DNA from: a virus
Strand: one strand, 5' to 3'
Length of the DNA: 64,000 nt
IMG/VR virus record: IMGVR_UViG_3300008113_000071
Coordinates: 1 to 64,000 of that record
In this document: one piece after another, positions 22,830-31,328 of the stretch
Layout of the letters: the number at the start of each line of letters is the position of its first letter
Numbering within the stretch: the first letter of the stretch is position 1
Program-made: the position numbers and the translations under genes
The notes under the pieces: generated by a model
Seen by the model: the letters and a program-made list of their open reading frames with translations, nothing else
The model's database searches: none
Told to the model about the DNA's origin: nothing

Positions 22830-23798
22830 ATGGGTAAGATAGGAAAAATCTCAACTTTAAAAAGAGAGTATAATAGCTCTCAGTTGCAAACAATGCAAGC
22901 TGGACTTGCTGCTGTAGGTATGACAAGGATTCCTGGAACAGGAGTTTTTAAATATCCTTACAAAGAACTTGATGGTCAGTATAGAACAGGACTAGATCCT
23001 AATGCTGCTTACATCAGACGCATTGGTGATTCTCTAGAAAGAGAAATGGAAATTGAACGTGTTACAGCTCTTAAGGCTAAGCTTGAACTTGCTTTAGGTG
23101 ATATTGACTTAGGTCCTCGTTCACAGTTCTGGAACTATGGTTTGTCTACATCAACAGAAGATACTCTTCACGTACAAGCTGTTAAATTGCTTGATAGTGA
23201 TAACTTCTTTGATTTAAGCAATCCTTTTCAAGAGTTAGCTTTTGCTTGGTTACGTGTTCATCCAACCATCGCTTCTAGCTATCAAGCTTGGGAACGTGGT
23301 GAATATCCAGCAGATACACAATTCTATGTAGCTGATGATGAAATTGAAAATGCTGTTATCTATAAGAAGAAACAGTTAATTAACAAAGCTATTGTGAAGT
23401 TTGATGCTATGACTCCTGAGAAGAAACGCAAGGTTGCTCGTCAATTAGGACTTCCAATCACTGATGATACTAGGGAAGAAGTTGTTTACAATCAAGTGGA
23501 TAACATTCTTAAACAAACAGAAATGAAAGGTGGAAACTTCCAAGGACTAAGTCCTATTGAAGTGTTCAACAGATTTGCTGACATGAAGGAAAACTTACTC
23601 CATATTAAAGATTTAATTAAACAAGCTACAACGCACTCAATCTATAGAATCAAAGCTAATGGCAGAATCTATGAAGGAGAGTTTGAAGTTGCTAAAGATG
23701 AAGAAGAATTAATTAGATTCTTATCTGATGATGATAATCAAGACGAACTAATTACTCTAGAACAAAAATTGAAAACTAAGAAACTTGCCTCTGTATGA
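22830..23798 (+). CDS. crAss-like structural protein following the capsid gene, 322 aa
   Basis: A 322-residue protein. I chose ATG 22830 (MGKIGKISTLKREYNSSQ): a TTG 60 bases upstream lies inside the structured RNA and adds an unrelated peptide. The A-rich leader AAACTACAT before the start resembles that before the scaffold gene. The composition is helical, with FQELAFAWLRVHPTIASSYQ and MTPEKKRKVARQLGLPITDD, plus an acidic C-terminus. Position between the capsid protein and connector genes suggests a capsid-associated or connector protein. No domain recognised; overlap of 4 bases with the next gene. Confidence 0.65.
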   Translation: MGKIGKISTLKREYNSSQLQTMQAGLAAVGMTRIPGTGVFKYPYKELDGQYRTGLDPNAAYIRRIGDSLEREMEIERVTALKAKLELALGDIDLGPRSQFWNYGLSTSTEDTLHVQAVKLLDSDNFFDLSNPFQELAFAWLRVHPTIASSYQAWERGEYPADTQFYVADDEIENAVIYKKKQLINKAIVKFDAMTPEKKRKVARQLGLPITDDTREEVVYNQVDNILKQTEMKGGNFQGLSPIEVFNRFADMKENLLHIKDLIKQATTHSIYRIKANGRIYEGEFEVAKDEEELIRFLSDDDNQDELITLEQKLKTKKLASV

Positions 23799-24526
23799 TC
23801 CCTGTAGATAGTTTATTATATAAAATTGACCAAAAACTAAATAAACTATCAACAAACGAGCATCAACAAATTCAGCTAGAGGATAAAATCCTTGCACTAA
23901 ATGAAGCTCAGATTAAGTTAATCAAGCAGAAGGTTGATGGTTTTAGTACAATTAGTGGTCTTGGTCTTGATGCTTTTAAGAAACGTTATCAAGATTTACA
24001 AAGTTTAGTAATTAACTATGGTAATGGTAAATTACCATTAGTTTTAAAAAATGAAGAATTAAATCAGTGGTGTGGAAACATCCATAATTTAACTCCTAAG
24101 TATATGTTCTATATAGATAGTTATATACTTGCTGATAAAGGAAGATGTAAGGATAGAAAAATCTGGATTAATCAAGACCTTGCTAAACATGGTGATCTAT
24201 CATTGTTGTTAAACAACACACATTATAGACCATCATTTGAATACCAAGAAACATTCAACTTCATCTCATCAGATGAAATAAGTATATTCACAGATGGTAC
24301 ATTTACACCTAATGATGTTTATATTTCATATATGAGATATCCTGTATATATAAATAAAGAAGGATATATAATGTTAGATGGGAAACCATCATATAACCAG
24401 GATTGCGAACTAGAGACTTACCTAGAGGATGAATTGTTAGACTTAACAGTTCAGAACCTAGCAATGTACACTGAGAACCAATCTGCTGTACAGAGTGCAC
24501 AGTTTAGAATCCAAACAAACGAGTAA
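23795..24526 (+). CDS. Putative connector/ring structural protein, 243 aa
   Basis: A 243-residue protein with a helical N-terminus (LLYKIDQKLNKL, then LEDKILALNEAQIKLIKQ), a central beta region (FNFISSDEISIFTDGTFTPN, YMRYPVYINKEGYIMLDG) and a helical end (LEDELLDLTVQNLAMYTE). Its end pattern, LxDLTxQxL followed by Q.R.Q.NE, resembles that of the protein at 30112-30840 (YLEKQVLDLTSQKLL), so the two may be related ring or adaptor subunits below the portal. Function assigned from position and pattern only. Confidence 0.55.
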   Translation: MIPVDSLLYKIDQKLNKLSTNEHQQIQLEDKILALNEAQIKLIKQKVDGFSTISGLGLDAFKKRYQDLQSLVINYGNGKLPLVLKNEELNQWCGNIHNLTPKYMFYIDSYILADKGRCKDRKIWINQDLAKHGDLSLLLNNTHYRPSFEYQETFNFISSDEISIFTDGTFTPNDVYISYMRYPVYINKEGYIMLDGKPSYNQDCELETYLEDELLDLTVQNLAMYTENQSAVQSAQFRIQTNE

Positions 24527-24551
24527 TTATTCACAATTAAATAAATAAAAA

Positions 24552-25727
24552 ATGGCTGATTTTTCATTAACCACGTTATTCGTGGTGCCAGTAGGACAAA
24601 CAACTGTTCCTAGCTCTGGTTCAACACAAGACTTGACTGCTGGTCAGGTTGGTATTTTCTTAAATGATTATAGCGCAGCAACTGCAGTTAATATTGCAGC
24701 AGCTCCCTATTTTTATGTAGCTCAAGGTAGACAAAACACCTATCTTCAAGGCTCAAAACGCTCTGATAAAATTAAAGGTTGCCCATCTGGTTCAGGTTGC
24801 AACTCTAACGTAACTGAGTGGTACAAAGTAACTGGTTGCCCAACTGCAGCAAACCAAGTAACTGAAGTGGGTGGCTGGAATGTTAAATGTGGCGATATCG
24901 TTACTTTAACTCTTCGTGGTTTCTCTAGCTACATTAACACTTTGTATTTCAATGGTTTCACTCGTTCAGTAACTGTACAAGCTCCTTGCTGCGATTGTGG
25001 TGGTGATCCTTGTGATACTGTTGATGTTCCAGCATTGATCGACCAATTCATTCTTAAGTTAAGAGCTCAAGCTCCAGGTAACAACCCTGACAACATTAGC
25101 TTCAACACTTTCTACGATTTCCAACGTGTAGGTAATGATGCAAATGCTTTGTTAGTTATTACTGGTAAACCTCTAACTGTTTATGGTCAACCATGTGATG
25201 TTGCTGCATTCCCTTACGAATATGACAGATTCTACTTCAGAACTTTCGTATACTCTGGTCCTGCAACCACTGCTGACTTTATTGTTGCTGATAACTGTAA
25301 CATTGTTGCTGATTCTGTAATCACTCAACGTTCTTCTTTCCCAACTGGACAATCTGCAGAGATTCAACAATTAGAGAAAAACTATTACAGCTACCAAGCA
25401 GGTTACTTAAAACACCTTTACAGAATGGTTGGATACAACGAGAACTTCGAGTCTTATGTATCTACTGGTGTAACTTATGATACTTACTACATTCGTTTCA
25501 ACGAATATAACAAATCTGAGTATCAGTGGGGTGATTACATTATGGAAGATAGCACTGTTATCATTGCTGCTCCAAATGCTGATGTTAGTGGTATTGCTGC
25601 TGCATTAGAAACAATTTTAGAAGCTGCTTTAGGTACTGTAGGAGGTGATACTGTTTGTATTACTACAACTTCAACCACCACTACTATCTGGCCTACAACT
25701 AGCACCACTTCAACTAATATCCCATAA
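24552..25727 (+). CDS. Beta-rich structural (decoration?) protein with Thr-rich tail, 391 aa
   Basis: A 391-residue protein with beta-sandwich-like character, Cys clusters (PCCDCGGDPC near 150) and a C-terminal helix (VSGIAAALETILEAAL). It ends in a Thr/Ser-rich tail TTTSTTTTIWPTTSTTSTNIP (final 21 residues, one break). CGT arginine is common, hinting at high expression. The gene ends the capsid/connector transcript at a strong terminator. An auxiliary capsid or head-decoration protein is the likeliest role given crAss-like order, not proven. Confidence 0.6.
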   Translation: MADFSLTTLFVVPVGQTTVPSSGSTQDLTAGQVGIFLNDYSAATAVNIAAAPYFYVAQGRQNTYLQGSKRSDKIKGCPSGSGCNSNVTEWYKVTGCPTAANQVTEVGGWNVKCGDIVTLTLRGFSSYINTLYFNGFTRSVTVQAPCCDCGGDPCDTVDVPALIDQFILKLRAQAPGNNPDNISFNTFYDFQRVGNDANALLVITGKPLTVYGQPCDVAAFPYEYDRFYFRTFVYSGPATTADFIVADNCNIVADSVITQRSSFPTGQSAEIQQLEKNYYSYQAGYLKHLYRMVGYNENFESYVSTGVTYDTYYIRFNEYNKSEYQWGDYIMEDSTVIIAAPNADVSGIAAALETILEAALGTVGGDTVCITTTSTTTTIWPTTSTTSTNIP

Positions 25728-25765
25728 TCTAGGGCTATAGTAGAAACAATTAAATAACATAACCT

Positions 25766-25814
25766 ATGCCAGAGGGTGAGAGGATCTTTCTCAAAATCCT
25801 CTGGCATTTTTTTT
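25766..25814 (+). terminator. Strong rho-independent terminator
   Basis: A perfect 10-bp stem ATGCCAGAGG/CCTCTGGCAT (25766-25775 with 25798-25807) encloses a smaller GAGA...TCTC stem and is followed by eight T. It closes the capsid/connector transcription unit 38 bases after the gene at 24552-25727. Confidence 0.92.
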
Positions 25815-25823
25815 AAGTGTAAG

Positions 25824-26390
25824 ATGGCAGATTTAAAACTAGACATATTAGTAATTCCAACATACAACGTACTTACATTAGGTATTGCTGATGCTTCAAC
25901 ATACCCTACTGATCCCCCTGTTGTATCTTCTCCAACATTAAATGTAACTGTCCCTGGATTTGGGGAAACTAGTTTACCTTTCACTGTTAACGATTTCAAC
26001 ATCCTCACTTCATCTAACTTAGGAATAACACCTGTAGGTGATCCTTTGTTACCATTGCCTGATGGTATTTGGAAGTTTAAATACACAGTTACTCCTGCAT
26101 ATATTAATTTCGTAGAGAAAACTTTCATGCGCACTGAAATAATCCAGGAGAAATTTGATACAGCTTTCATGAAACTTGATATGATGGAATGTGATAGAGC
26201 TATTAGAACTCAAGCTAAAGTTGATCTAAACTCTATTTATTTCTTTATTCAAGGATCTATTGCTGCTGCAAATAAGTGTGCTGTTGATGAATCAAATAGA
26301 TTATACAATCAGGCAGACATGATGTTAAATAACTTTATTAGAAACAATTGTGGTTGTTCAGGAAACAACTACATTAATAACTTCTATTAA
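25824..26390 (+). CDS. Hypothetical structural protein, 188 aa
   Basis: ATG at 25824 (MADLKLDILVIPTYNVLTLG) is chosen; an earlier in-frame start would lie inside the terminator hairpin. The N-terminal 85 residues look like a beta domain with Pro/Thr turns (PTDPPVVSSPTLNVTVPGFG), and the C-terminal half is helical with a Cys pair (NNCGCSGNN). It precedes a small zinc-ribbon gene and the tail collar gene, so a tail/fibre-related role is likely. No transcription start is visible right after the terminator, so read-through is possible. Confidence 0.6.
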   Translation: MADLKLDILVIPTYNVLTLGIADASTYPTDPPVVSSPTLNVTVPGFGETSLPFTVNDFNILTSSNLGITPVGDPLLPLPDGIWKFKYTVTPAYINFVEKTFMRTEIIQEKFDTAFMKLDMMECDRAIRTQAKVDLNSIYFFIQGSIAAANKCAVDESNRLYNQADMMLNNFIRNNCGCSGNNYINNFY

Positions 26391-26391
26391 T

Positions 26392-26526
26392 ATGGCACAG
26401 TGCTCTAAATGTGGTGCAAAGGTTGGATGTAGCTGTCAGCTAATCAAAGGTCTTTGTACTTATTGTAGTAAAGCTGCTCAGAAGGCAGCACAAAACTCTA
26501 AATATGTTGCAGTCAAGCTTAACTAA
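26392..26526 (+). CDS. Tiny zinc-ribbon protein, 44 aa
   Basis: A 44-residue protein starting MAQCSKCGAKVGCSCQLIKG, then LCTYC and a helical Ala/Lys/Gln end. Six Cys in the arrangement CxxC, CxC, CxxC would bind zinc. The ATG follows the previous stop by 1 base. Compact Cys-rich proteins like this occur among structural genes of Bacteroidota phages as far as I recall; function unknown. The next gene starts within it (23-base overlap). Confidence 0.7.
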   Translation: MAQCSKCGAKVGCSCQLIKGLCTYCSKAAQKAAQNSKYVAVKLN

Positions 26527-26770
26527 TTGTGTTGAATGTACCACTATCCCAGTGTTACTAGAGGATATAGAATGCAAGATTAAGGAATTAGCTGGCAATC
26601 TATACAATAATACTATATACTCATTAAACCTTCCAGTTAATGGTACTGTGTTTTTGGACTTATTAAACTATAAGCGTATTCTAACTTATAAGTTTTGTAA
26701 CCCAGATTATGGATTACCATTCACTGTTGATATGATTGCGAGTAGAGTAAAACTTTTAATATATAAATAA
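26504..26770 (+). CDS. Hypothetical protein, 88 aa
   Basis: An 88-residue protein with two N-terminal Cys (NCVEC) and a helical first half (IECKIKELAGNLYNN) before a hydrophobic beta-like end. It overlaps the zinc-ribbon gene by 23 bases and is followed by the tail collar gene after 7 bases. Function unknown. Confidence 0.55.
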   Translation: MLQSSLTNCVECTTIPVLLEDIECKIKELAGNLYNNTIYSLNLPVNGTVFLDLLNYKRILTYKFCNPDYGLPFTVDMIASRVKLLIYK

Positions 26771-26777
26771 AACAGAC

Positions 26778-27887
26778 ATGTCATTACAAAATTGCTCAAA
26801 TTGTTATAATGGATGCACAGAGATAGTATCAGATAAGTGCGTCAGATATACAGGAATTGATGTTCCTGTTTTGGGAATTCAAACTGGGGACTCTCTTTCT
26901 TATGTTGAGCAGGCTCTAATTACATTCCTCACCTCTACCTTAGATGGTACAGGTATTAAAATAGATCTTGATCCAGCAACTCTTTGTGAGTTTGTTAGCC
27001 TTAGATTACCTACTTGTGGAGATATTACATTAGTTGATGTATTAAATGCTCTTACAGATGCTGTATGTTTCTTAAAAGATGAAGTGACAGCTCTTAATGC
27101 TAAGTTCTCTGAATTAGAACAAGGCTATCAAATTGAGTGCTTAGAAGGATCTCCTGATCCAACTAGTACATATGAAGTGCTACAAGCTACAATTAATAAA
27201 CTTTGTCAATTACAAATTGATTTAACAGCTCTTGCTTTAGATGTAGATACTAACTATGTTAAACTTGCTGATCTAAACGCATTAATTCAAGCCTACCTAA
27301 ATAGTCAATCTACTTCTGAGAATTACTCTAATAGAATGGTTCCTTACACTGTAGTTGAATACTATGGTTCATTAGCTAACTTTGATGCTTCTGGTGCAGG
27401 TTTAGGTACTTGGGCAAATATTTATTTATGTAATGGTCAGAATGGAACTCCTGATAAACGTGGTAGAATACCAGTTGGTGCTATCCAAGGAGTTCCTGGT
27501 CTTGGTTTAAATCCTATTGTAGATCCAACAGTTCCTGGTAATCCAAACTATGCTATTTATACTACAAGTGGAGCAAACACTGTAACCCTTACAACAAATC
27601 AAATTCCTTCACATACACATAATAATACAGTAAGTCTTATTGATCCACAACACACACATAATTGGGGATATGGAAGAGAAGGAGATGATAATGCTAGTGG
27701 TAACTCTTATGATGAGTTTACATTAACTCCTGGATTAAATGGTGGTCTAGGAACTTCTCCAGTTTTACCAAATTCTACAGGTATAACTGTTAGTATATCA
27801 AATGCTGCTCAAGGTGGTGGACAATCTCATAATAACATTCCTCCTGTGTTAGCTTGTTATTACATTATGTATATCCCTGCTCCTTAA
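26778..27887 (+). CDS. Tail collar-domain fibre protein, 369 aa
   Basis: The N-terminal part has a Cys-rich start and the attachment-like motif GIDVPVLGIQTGDSLSYV (about 26-43). Helices follow (coiled-coil-like ALNAKFSELEQGYQ). The C-terminal half is a phage tail collar domain: WANIYLCNGQNGTPDKRGRI, PVGAIQGVPG, TLTTNQIPSHTHNNTV, SHNNIPPVLACYYIMYIP. Such domains form trimeric, metal-binding fibre tips or collars. The motif shared with the next gene suggests both attach to the same baseplate or muzzle site. Confidence 0.8.
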   Translation: MSLQNCSNCYNGCTEIVSDKCVRYTGIDVPVLGIQTGDSLSYVEQALITFLTSTLDGTGIKIDLDPATLCEFVSLRLPTCGDITLVDVLNALTDAVCFLKDEVTALNAKFSELEQGYQIECLEGSPDPTSTYEVLQATINKLCQLQIDLTALALDVDTNYVKLADLNALIQAYLNSQSTSENYSNRMVPYTVVEYYGSLANFDASGAGLGTWANIYLCNGQNGTPDKRGRIPVGAIQGVPGLGLNPIVDPTVPGNPNYAIYTTSGANTVTLTTNQIPSHTHNNTVSLIDPQHTHNWGYGREGDDNASGNSYDEFTLTPGLNGGLGTSPVLPNSTGITVSISNAAQGGGQSHNNIPPVLACYYIMYIPAP

Positions 27888-27899
27888 TAATAAAAACCT

Positions 27900-28217
27900 A
27901 TGGCTTGTTTACCTGGAATGCCCTGTTATGGGGAATTAGTAACGATTGTATATCCTAAAAATTGCGATCCATGTTTATATTTTAAATTTCCATCTTCTAA
28001 AGTTAATTATGATGGACCAAATCTATCATGCTCAGGAGTACAAACTGGAGATTGTTTAAATACAGTTTTAGAAAAGATTGATACAAAGATCTGTTCTGAA
28101 GAACTTGTTGCACAGATTATTCAGACAATTGAAACTAACGATGTATTGAAAGCTTATTTCTGTCAATTAGTTTCTTCTTGTTCTCCAACAACCACAACCA
28201 CAACAACAATTCCATAA
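27900..28217 (+). CDS. Short fibre-anchor protein ending in poly-Thr, 105 aa
   Basis: A 105-residue protein with a Cys/Pro-rich start (LPGMPCYGELVTIVYPKNCD), the motif VNYDGPNLSCSGVQTGDCLN, which aligns with the GIQTGDSLSYV motif of the collar protein upstream, and a helix (CSEELVAQIIQTIETND). It ends CSPTTTTTTTIP, seven Thr then Ile-Pro and stop, which looks like a poly-Thr linker with nothing after it. Probably a tail fibre anchor or minor fibre. Confidence 0.65.
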   Translation: MACLPGMPCYGELVTIVYPKNCDPCLYFKFPSSKVNYDGPNLSCSGVQTGDCLNTVLEKIDTKICSEELVAQIIQTIETNDVLKAYFCQLVSSCSPTTTTTTTIP

Positions 28218-28229
28218 ACCAAATAAAAT

Positions 28230-28721
28230 ATGACTGTATTAATAACATTAACAATTGCTGGAGCTGACACAGGACCATTCAATCTATATTCAAATGTGGA
28301 TGGTTATGTAACTCCTTTTGAATCCAGTGTAGCTAAATCAGCTCTATTAGCTGGATATGTGTCAGTACTCGTTCCTGATGGAACCACTATAATTAGAGTG
28401 CGATCTCAAGGAGAGTGTACAAATTATCTTGATATAGTAATTGGTGGAACTACCACTACATCTTCTACATCAACTACAACAACAACAACAACAGTTGCAA
28501 CTCCTACTAGTTGGGTGTTAATTGATTGTATTAATGGTTTTCCATATAGTATTCCATATAATCCTTCATTTGGTGTTGGTGAAGTTTATCAATTTTCATC
28601 AGGTGATGGACCACATTGTGGAACAATAGCATATTCTGATTCAGGAACTCCTGATTCAACATTATCTAGTCCACTACAACGTTCATGTGATGATAGTGTA
28701 CACTGTCCACAACCTGTTTAA
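28230..28721 (+). CDS. Two-domain fibre-like protein with poly-Thr linker, 163 aa
   Basis: Residues 1-72 are a beta domain (LITLTIAGADTGPFNLYSNV, LLAGYVSVLVPDGTTIIRVR) that also occurs at the N-terminus of the protein at 39773-40639. A linker GTTTTSSTSTTTTTTTVATP follows (about 73-92), then a second domain (WVLIDCINGFPYSIPYNPSF ...) with Cys residues. The design matches the linker-domain units of the large adhesin. It is the last gene before a strong terminator. Confidence 0.65.
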   Translation: MTVLITLTIAGADTGPFNLYSNVDGYVTPFESSVAKSALLAGYVSVLVPDGTTIIRVRSQGECTNYLDIVIGGTTTTSSTSTTTTTTTVATPTSWVLIDCINGFPYSIPYNPSFGVGEVYQFSSGDGPHCGTIAYSDSGTPDSTLSSPLQRSCDDSVHCPQPV

Positions 28722-28757
28722 AATTTAAAAATCCTGTTTTGTTGGTTTTACAGGGTT

Positions 28758-28788
28758 CTCCCAGAGCTTAGGTTCTGGGAGTTTTTTT
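28758..28788 (+). terminator. Rho-independent terminator
   Basis: An 8-bp perfect stem CTCCCAGA/TCTGGGAG (28758-28765 with 28774-28781), 8-base loop, then seven T. It ends the fibre-gene unit 36 bases after the stop of the gene at 28230-28721. Confidence 0.92.
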
Positions 28789-28837
28789 ATTTTATAACTA
28801 ATTTGATTAGTATCAATAACATCTCTAATTAAAAAGA

Positions 28838-28870
28838 TTTGGTTTTTTAAAAAAGAATTTTGTATCTTTA
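28838..28870 (+). promoter_or_regulatory. Bacteroidota-type promoter
   Basis: TTTG (28838-28841), a 21-base spacer and TATCTTTA (28863-28870), one base off the TAnnTTTG consensus. The spacing equals that at 12756-12788. It lies 50 bases after the terminator at 28758 and 29 bases before the phosphoesterase gene. Confidence 0.65.
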
Positions 28871-28898
28871 CAGTAATTTTAACTAAAATCGACCAAGT

Positions 28899-30107
28899 AT
28901 GTCTGAAAATCAAACACTTTTGCAACAGTTGGGACAGTTGTTGCGACAAAAAAAGAGTAAAAAATTCTATGCTGAGAAGCTTGGAATTACAGAAGATGAA
29001 GTGAGTGAGTTATTACTAGAACTAAAAAATAAAGATATTGAACCAATGCCCCTTTTTGAAAACATTAAAAAGGTAAACATTGAAAAAGGAACTGTTGAGA
29101 GTACATTAGTTCTTGACTTTGAACCTAAGGATGATATTGAATTAGCTAAACTACACAAGATTAACTTAGACAAATACGTTATTACTAACTACTGGTCTAA
29201 GCTCCTACCTTCAGGAAAGTTTAGTTCTTCTGTGTTTTCTAAATTAAAACAACCTAAAGATTATACACCAGAAGACTTTGCTAAGTTTCTACAAAACTAC
29301 AAAAGCACATTCATTACACAACCTGTAATGGTTGATGAGGATAAGGAAACAGTTGATATTGAATTATCATTATCAGACTTTCACTTAGCTAAAAGAATTG
29401 TGAATGGTGATAATAGTATTGAGAATAGAAAAGCAACCTACATGAGTGTTCTTGTAGATCTATTAGCAAAGGTGTTACGTAATTACAATGTACGTACAGT
29501 CGTATTCCCTATATCAAATGATTTCTTCCACACAGATAACTATCAAAACCAAACTACAGCAGGAACTCCTCAGGATGTGATTGTTGAATATGGTGAGGAA
29601 TATGAGCATGGATTTGATCTTCTTGTTAAAGCAATTGAGCTTCTTTACAAACATTGTGAGAATGTAGAAGTGTTACTTGTTCAAGGTAATCATGATAAAA
29701 CTAAATCATTCTATCTAGCACATGCATTACAAGTGTATTTTAATAATGCAACTGGTATAACATTTGATAGAAGAGAGAGTGAATTAAAAGCTACAATATT
29801 AGGAAACACATTTATTGGTTATCATCATGGTAACTGTAAGTTAGATGATCTTCCATTATTGTTTGCAACGCATCCACAATATGGATCAGCATTTGGTAAT
29901 GCTACATATCGTGAGATACATACAGGAGATAAACACCACTACATGGCTAAAGAAGTTAAAGGTGTTAGAATCCAACAAATGCCTAGTTTGTCTGGTACAG
30001 ATAGATGGCATAGAGATAATAACTTTGTACATAGTATAAGAGCTGCTCTTGTTTTAATTTACAATACAGAACATGGTAAAATAGGAGAGTTCGAAAGCAG
30101 AATTTAA
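28899..30107 (+). CDS. Calcineurin-like metallophosphoesterase with N-terminal HTH
   Basis: A two-metal phosphoesterase of the SbcD/Mre11/calcineurin type. Residues about 8-45 look like a helix-turn-helix (KKFYAEKLGITEDEVSELL). The phosphoesterase core shows LSDFHL (D160, H162), PISNDFFHTD, the signature VQGNHD (GNHD 263-266), GYHHGN (about 308-313) and HTGDKHH (341-347). At 402 residues it resembles phage DNA-repair-exonuclease-like phosphoesterases. It is placed among tail genes and has its own promoter. Whether it acts on DNA or on another phosphoester is open. Confidence 0.82.
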   Translation: MSENQTLLQQLGQLLRQKKSKKFYAEKLGITEDEVSELLLELKNKDIEPMPLFENIKKVNIEKGTVESTLVLDFEPKDDIELAKLHKINLDKYVITNYWSKLLPSGKFSSSVFSKLKQPKDYTPEDFAKFLQNYKSTFITQPVMVDEDKETVDIELSLSDFHLAKRIVNGDNSIENRKATYMSVLVDLLAKVLRNYNVRTVVFPISNDFFHTDNYQNQTTAGTPQDVIVEYGEEYEHGFDLLVKAIELLYKHCENVEVLLVQGNHDKTKSFYLAHALQVYFNNATGITFDRRESELKATILGNTFIGYHHGNCKLDDLPLLFATHPQYGSAFGNATYREIHTGDKHHYMAKEVKGVRIQQMPSLSGTDRWHRDNNFVHSIRAALVLIYNTEHGKIGEFESRI

Positions 30108-30111
30108 AAAT

Positions 30112-30840
30112 ATGGCAACATTAAGAAAATTAGTTTCAGATGTACGTGCATCTCATAAATTGTTATCAACAGATTCGTTGATTACAGATAGAGCTATTGC
30201 ATCTGAAATTAGAAACAATAGTATTCTCTTAATTAAAAGAGAGACCAATCTTAGAAAGCTTTGGGCTACTGATACTTTGTTTACAACTATTCCTTGTTTA
30301 GAAATGGTTCAAGTTCCTATTTCTGAATGTTGCGATTACCAAGATCCTTGCACTGTTGCAAGAACAAAATATAAAATCCCTCGTATATCTGAAGGAAACT
30401 ATCAGTATTTAATACAGGGTGTCTATTCAATTAATGCTATGAGTGGACAAGGTAAGAAGCTTAAGGAAATCACTATCAATAGATATTTAAATCTCCTTAA
30501 GCTTCCTATCATTAAGAATCAAGAATACTATTGGATTGTCAATAATTATTTATATGTAAATAATCCTTTACTACAAGCTATTAGACTTGCTGCTTGTTTT
30601 GAAGAAGATGTTCCAAATGAAATAATGTATCCTGAATCTGGATGTGGAGGTTGTGGACCAACTGATGAAGATTGGTGCATGAATCCCCTAGATAAACCAT
30701 TCTCTTTACCAGGATACTTAGAAAAACAAGTGTTAGACCTTACATCACAAAAACTATTACAGACATACTTCCAGCTTAAAACTGATATGACAGAAGATGG
30801 TATTGATGGACAAGCACCTAACTCAGCACCAACTAGATAA
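30112..30840 (+). CDS. Putative tail connector/ring protein, 242 aa
   Basis: A 242-residue protein with a helical N-terminus, a central beta region with Cys clusters (SECCDYQDPC), a Gly/Cys-rich loop (ESGCGGCGPTDEDWC) and a helical end (YLEKQVLDLTSQKLLQTYFQ). The end pattern resembles that of the protein at 23795-24526. The position, before the 329-residue and muzzle genes, fits one of the rings of the short crAss-like tail. No known motif decides the role. Confidence 0.55.
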   Translation: MATLRKLVSDVRASHKLLSTDSLITDRAIASEIRNNSILLIKRETNLRKLWATDTLFTTIPCLEMVQVPISECCDYQDPCTVARTKYKIPRISEGNYQYLIQGVYSINAMSGQGKKLKEITINRYLNLLKLPIIKNQEYYWIVNNYLYVNNPLLQAIRLAACFEEDVPNEIMYPESGCGGCGPTDEDWCMNPLDKPFSLPGYLEKQVLDLTSQKLLQTYFQLKTDMTEDGIDGQAPNSAPTR

Positions 30841-30845
30841 TATTT

Positions 30846-31322
30846 ATGCGTATAAAGGTAGATTGGAGAAGTGGGAGCAGAGATAGTTATAATAGTTTCT
30901 GCAAAAGATATCCATCAATTAAACTATCCTTTGATGAATGGAGAAATATTCTTTATTCATACAATGAGCAGTTCAAAGAATACATTCTAGAAACTGGTGA
31001 AAGAGCTAAACTACCATTTGGATTTGGTGAGTTCTCTATCAATAAAAAGAAGAGAAAGAAAATCAAACAAAACAATGGTAAAGAATTTATCAATCTTCCT
31101 ATAGATTGGCAAAAGACAAAAGAAAAAGGAAAAGTTATCTACAACTTTAACTACCATACAGAAGGATACTTCTTTGGATGGATGTGGTTTAAAGACACTG
31201 CTAGATTTAGAAATCTAGATTTATGGTATTTTAAACCATCACGCACAACCTCAAGACTACTTTCCCATTACATTAAAACCAACGAAAAATATCAATATAT
31301 TTATCAAGAATGGAAAAAATAA
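30846..31322 (+). CDS. Conserved-looking basic protein of the tail gene cluster, 158 aa
   Basis: A 158-residue basic protein with many aromatic residues (IDWQKTKEKGKVIYNFNYHT, GYFFGWMWFKDTARFRNLDL). A Lys-rich segment (INKKKRKKIKQNN) sits in the middle. It is encoded between two predicted tail connector genes with 5-6 base gaps, so it is likely part of the virion or its assembly; a DNA- or membrane-contacting part is possible. Family not identified. Confidence 0.55.
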   Translation: MRIKVDWRSGSRDSYNSFCKRYPSIKLSFDEWRNILYSYNEQFKEYILETGERAKLPFGFGEFSINKKKRKKIKQNNGKEFINLPIDWQKTKEKGKVIYNFNYHTEGYFFGWMWFKDTARFRNLDLWYFKPSRTTSRLLSHYIKTNEKYQYIYQEWKK

Positions 31323-31328
31323 TTTAAC

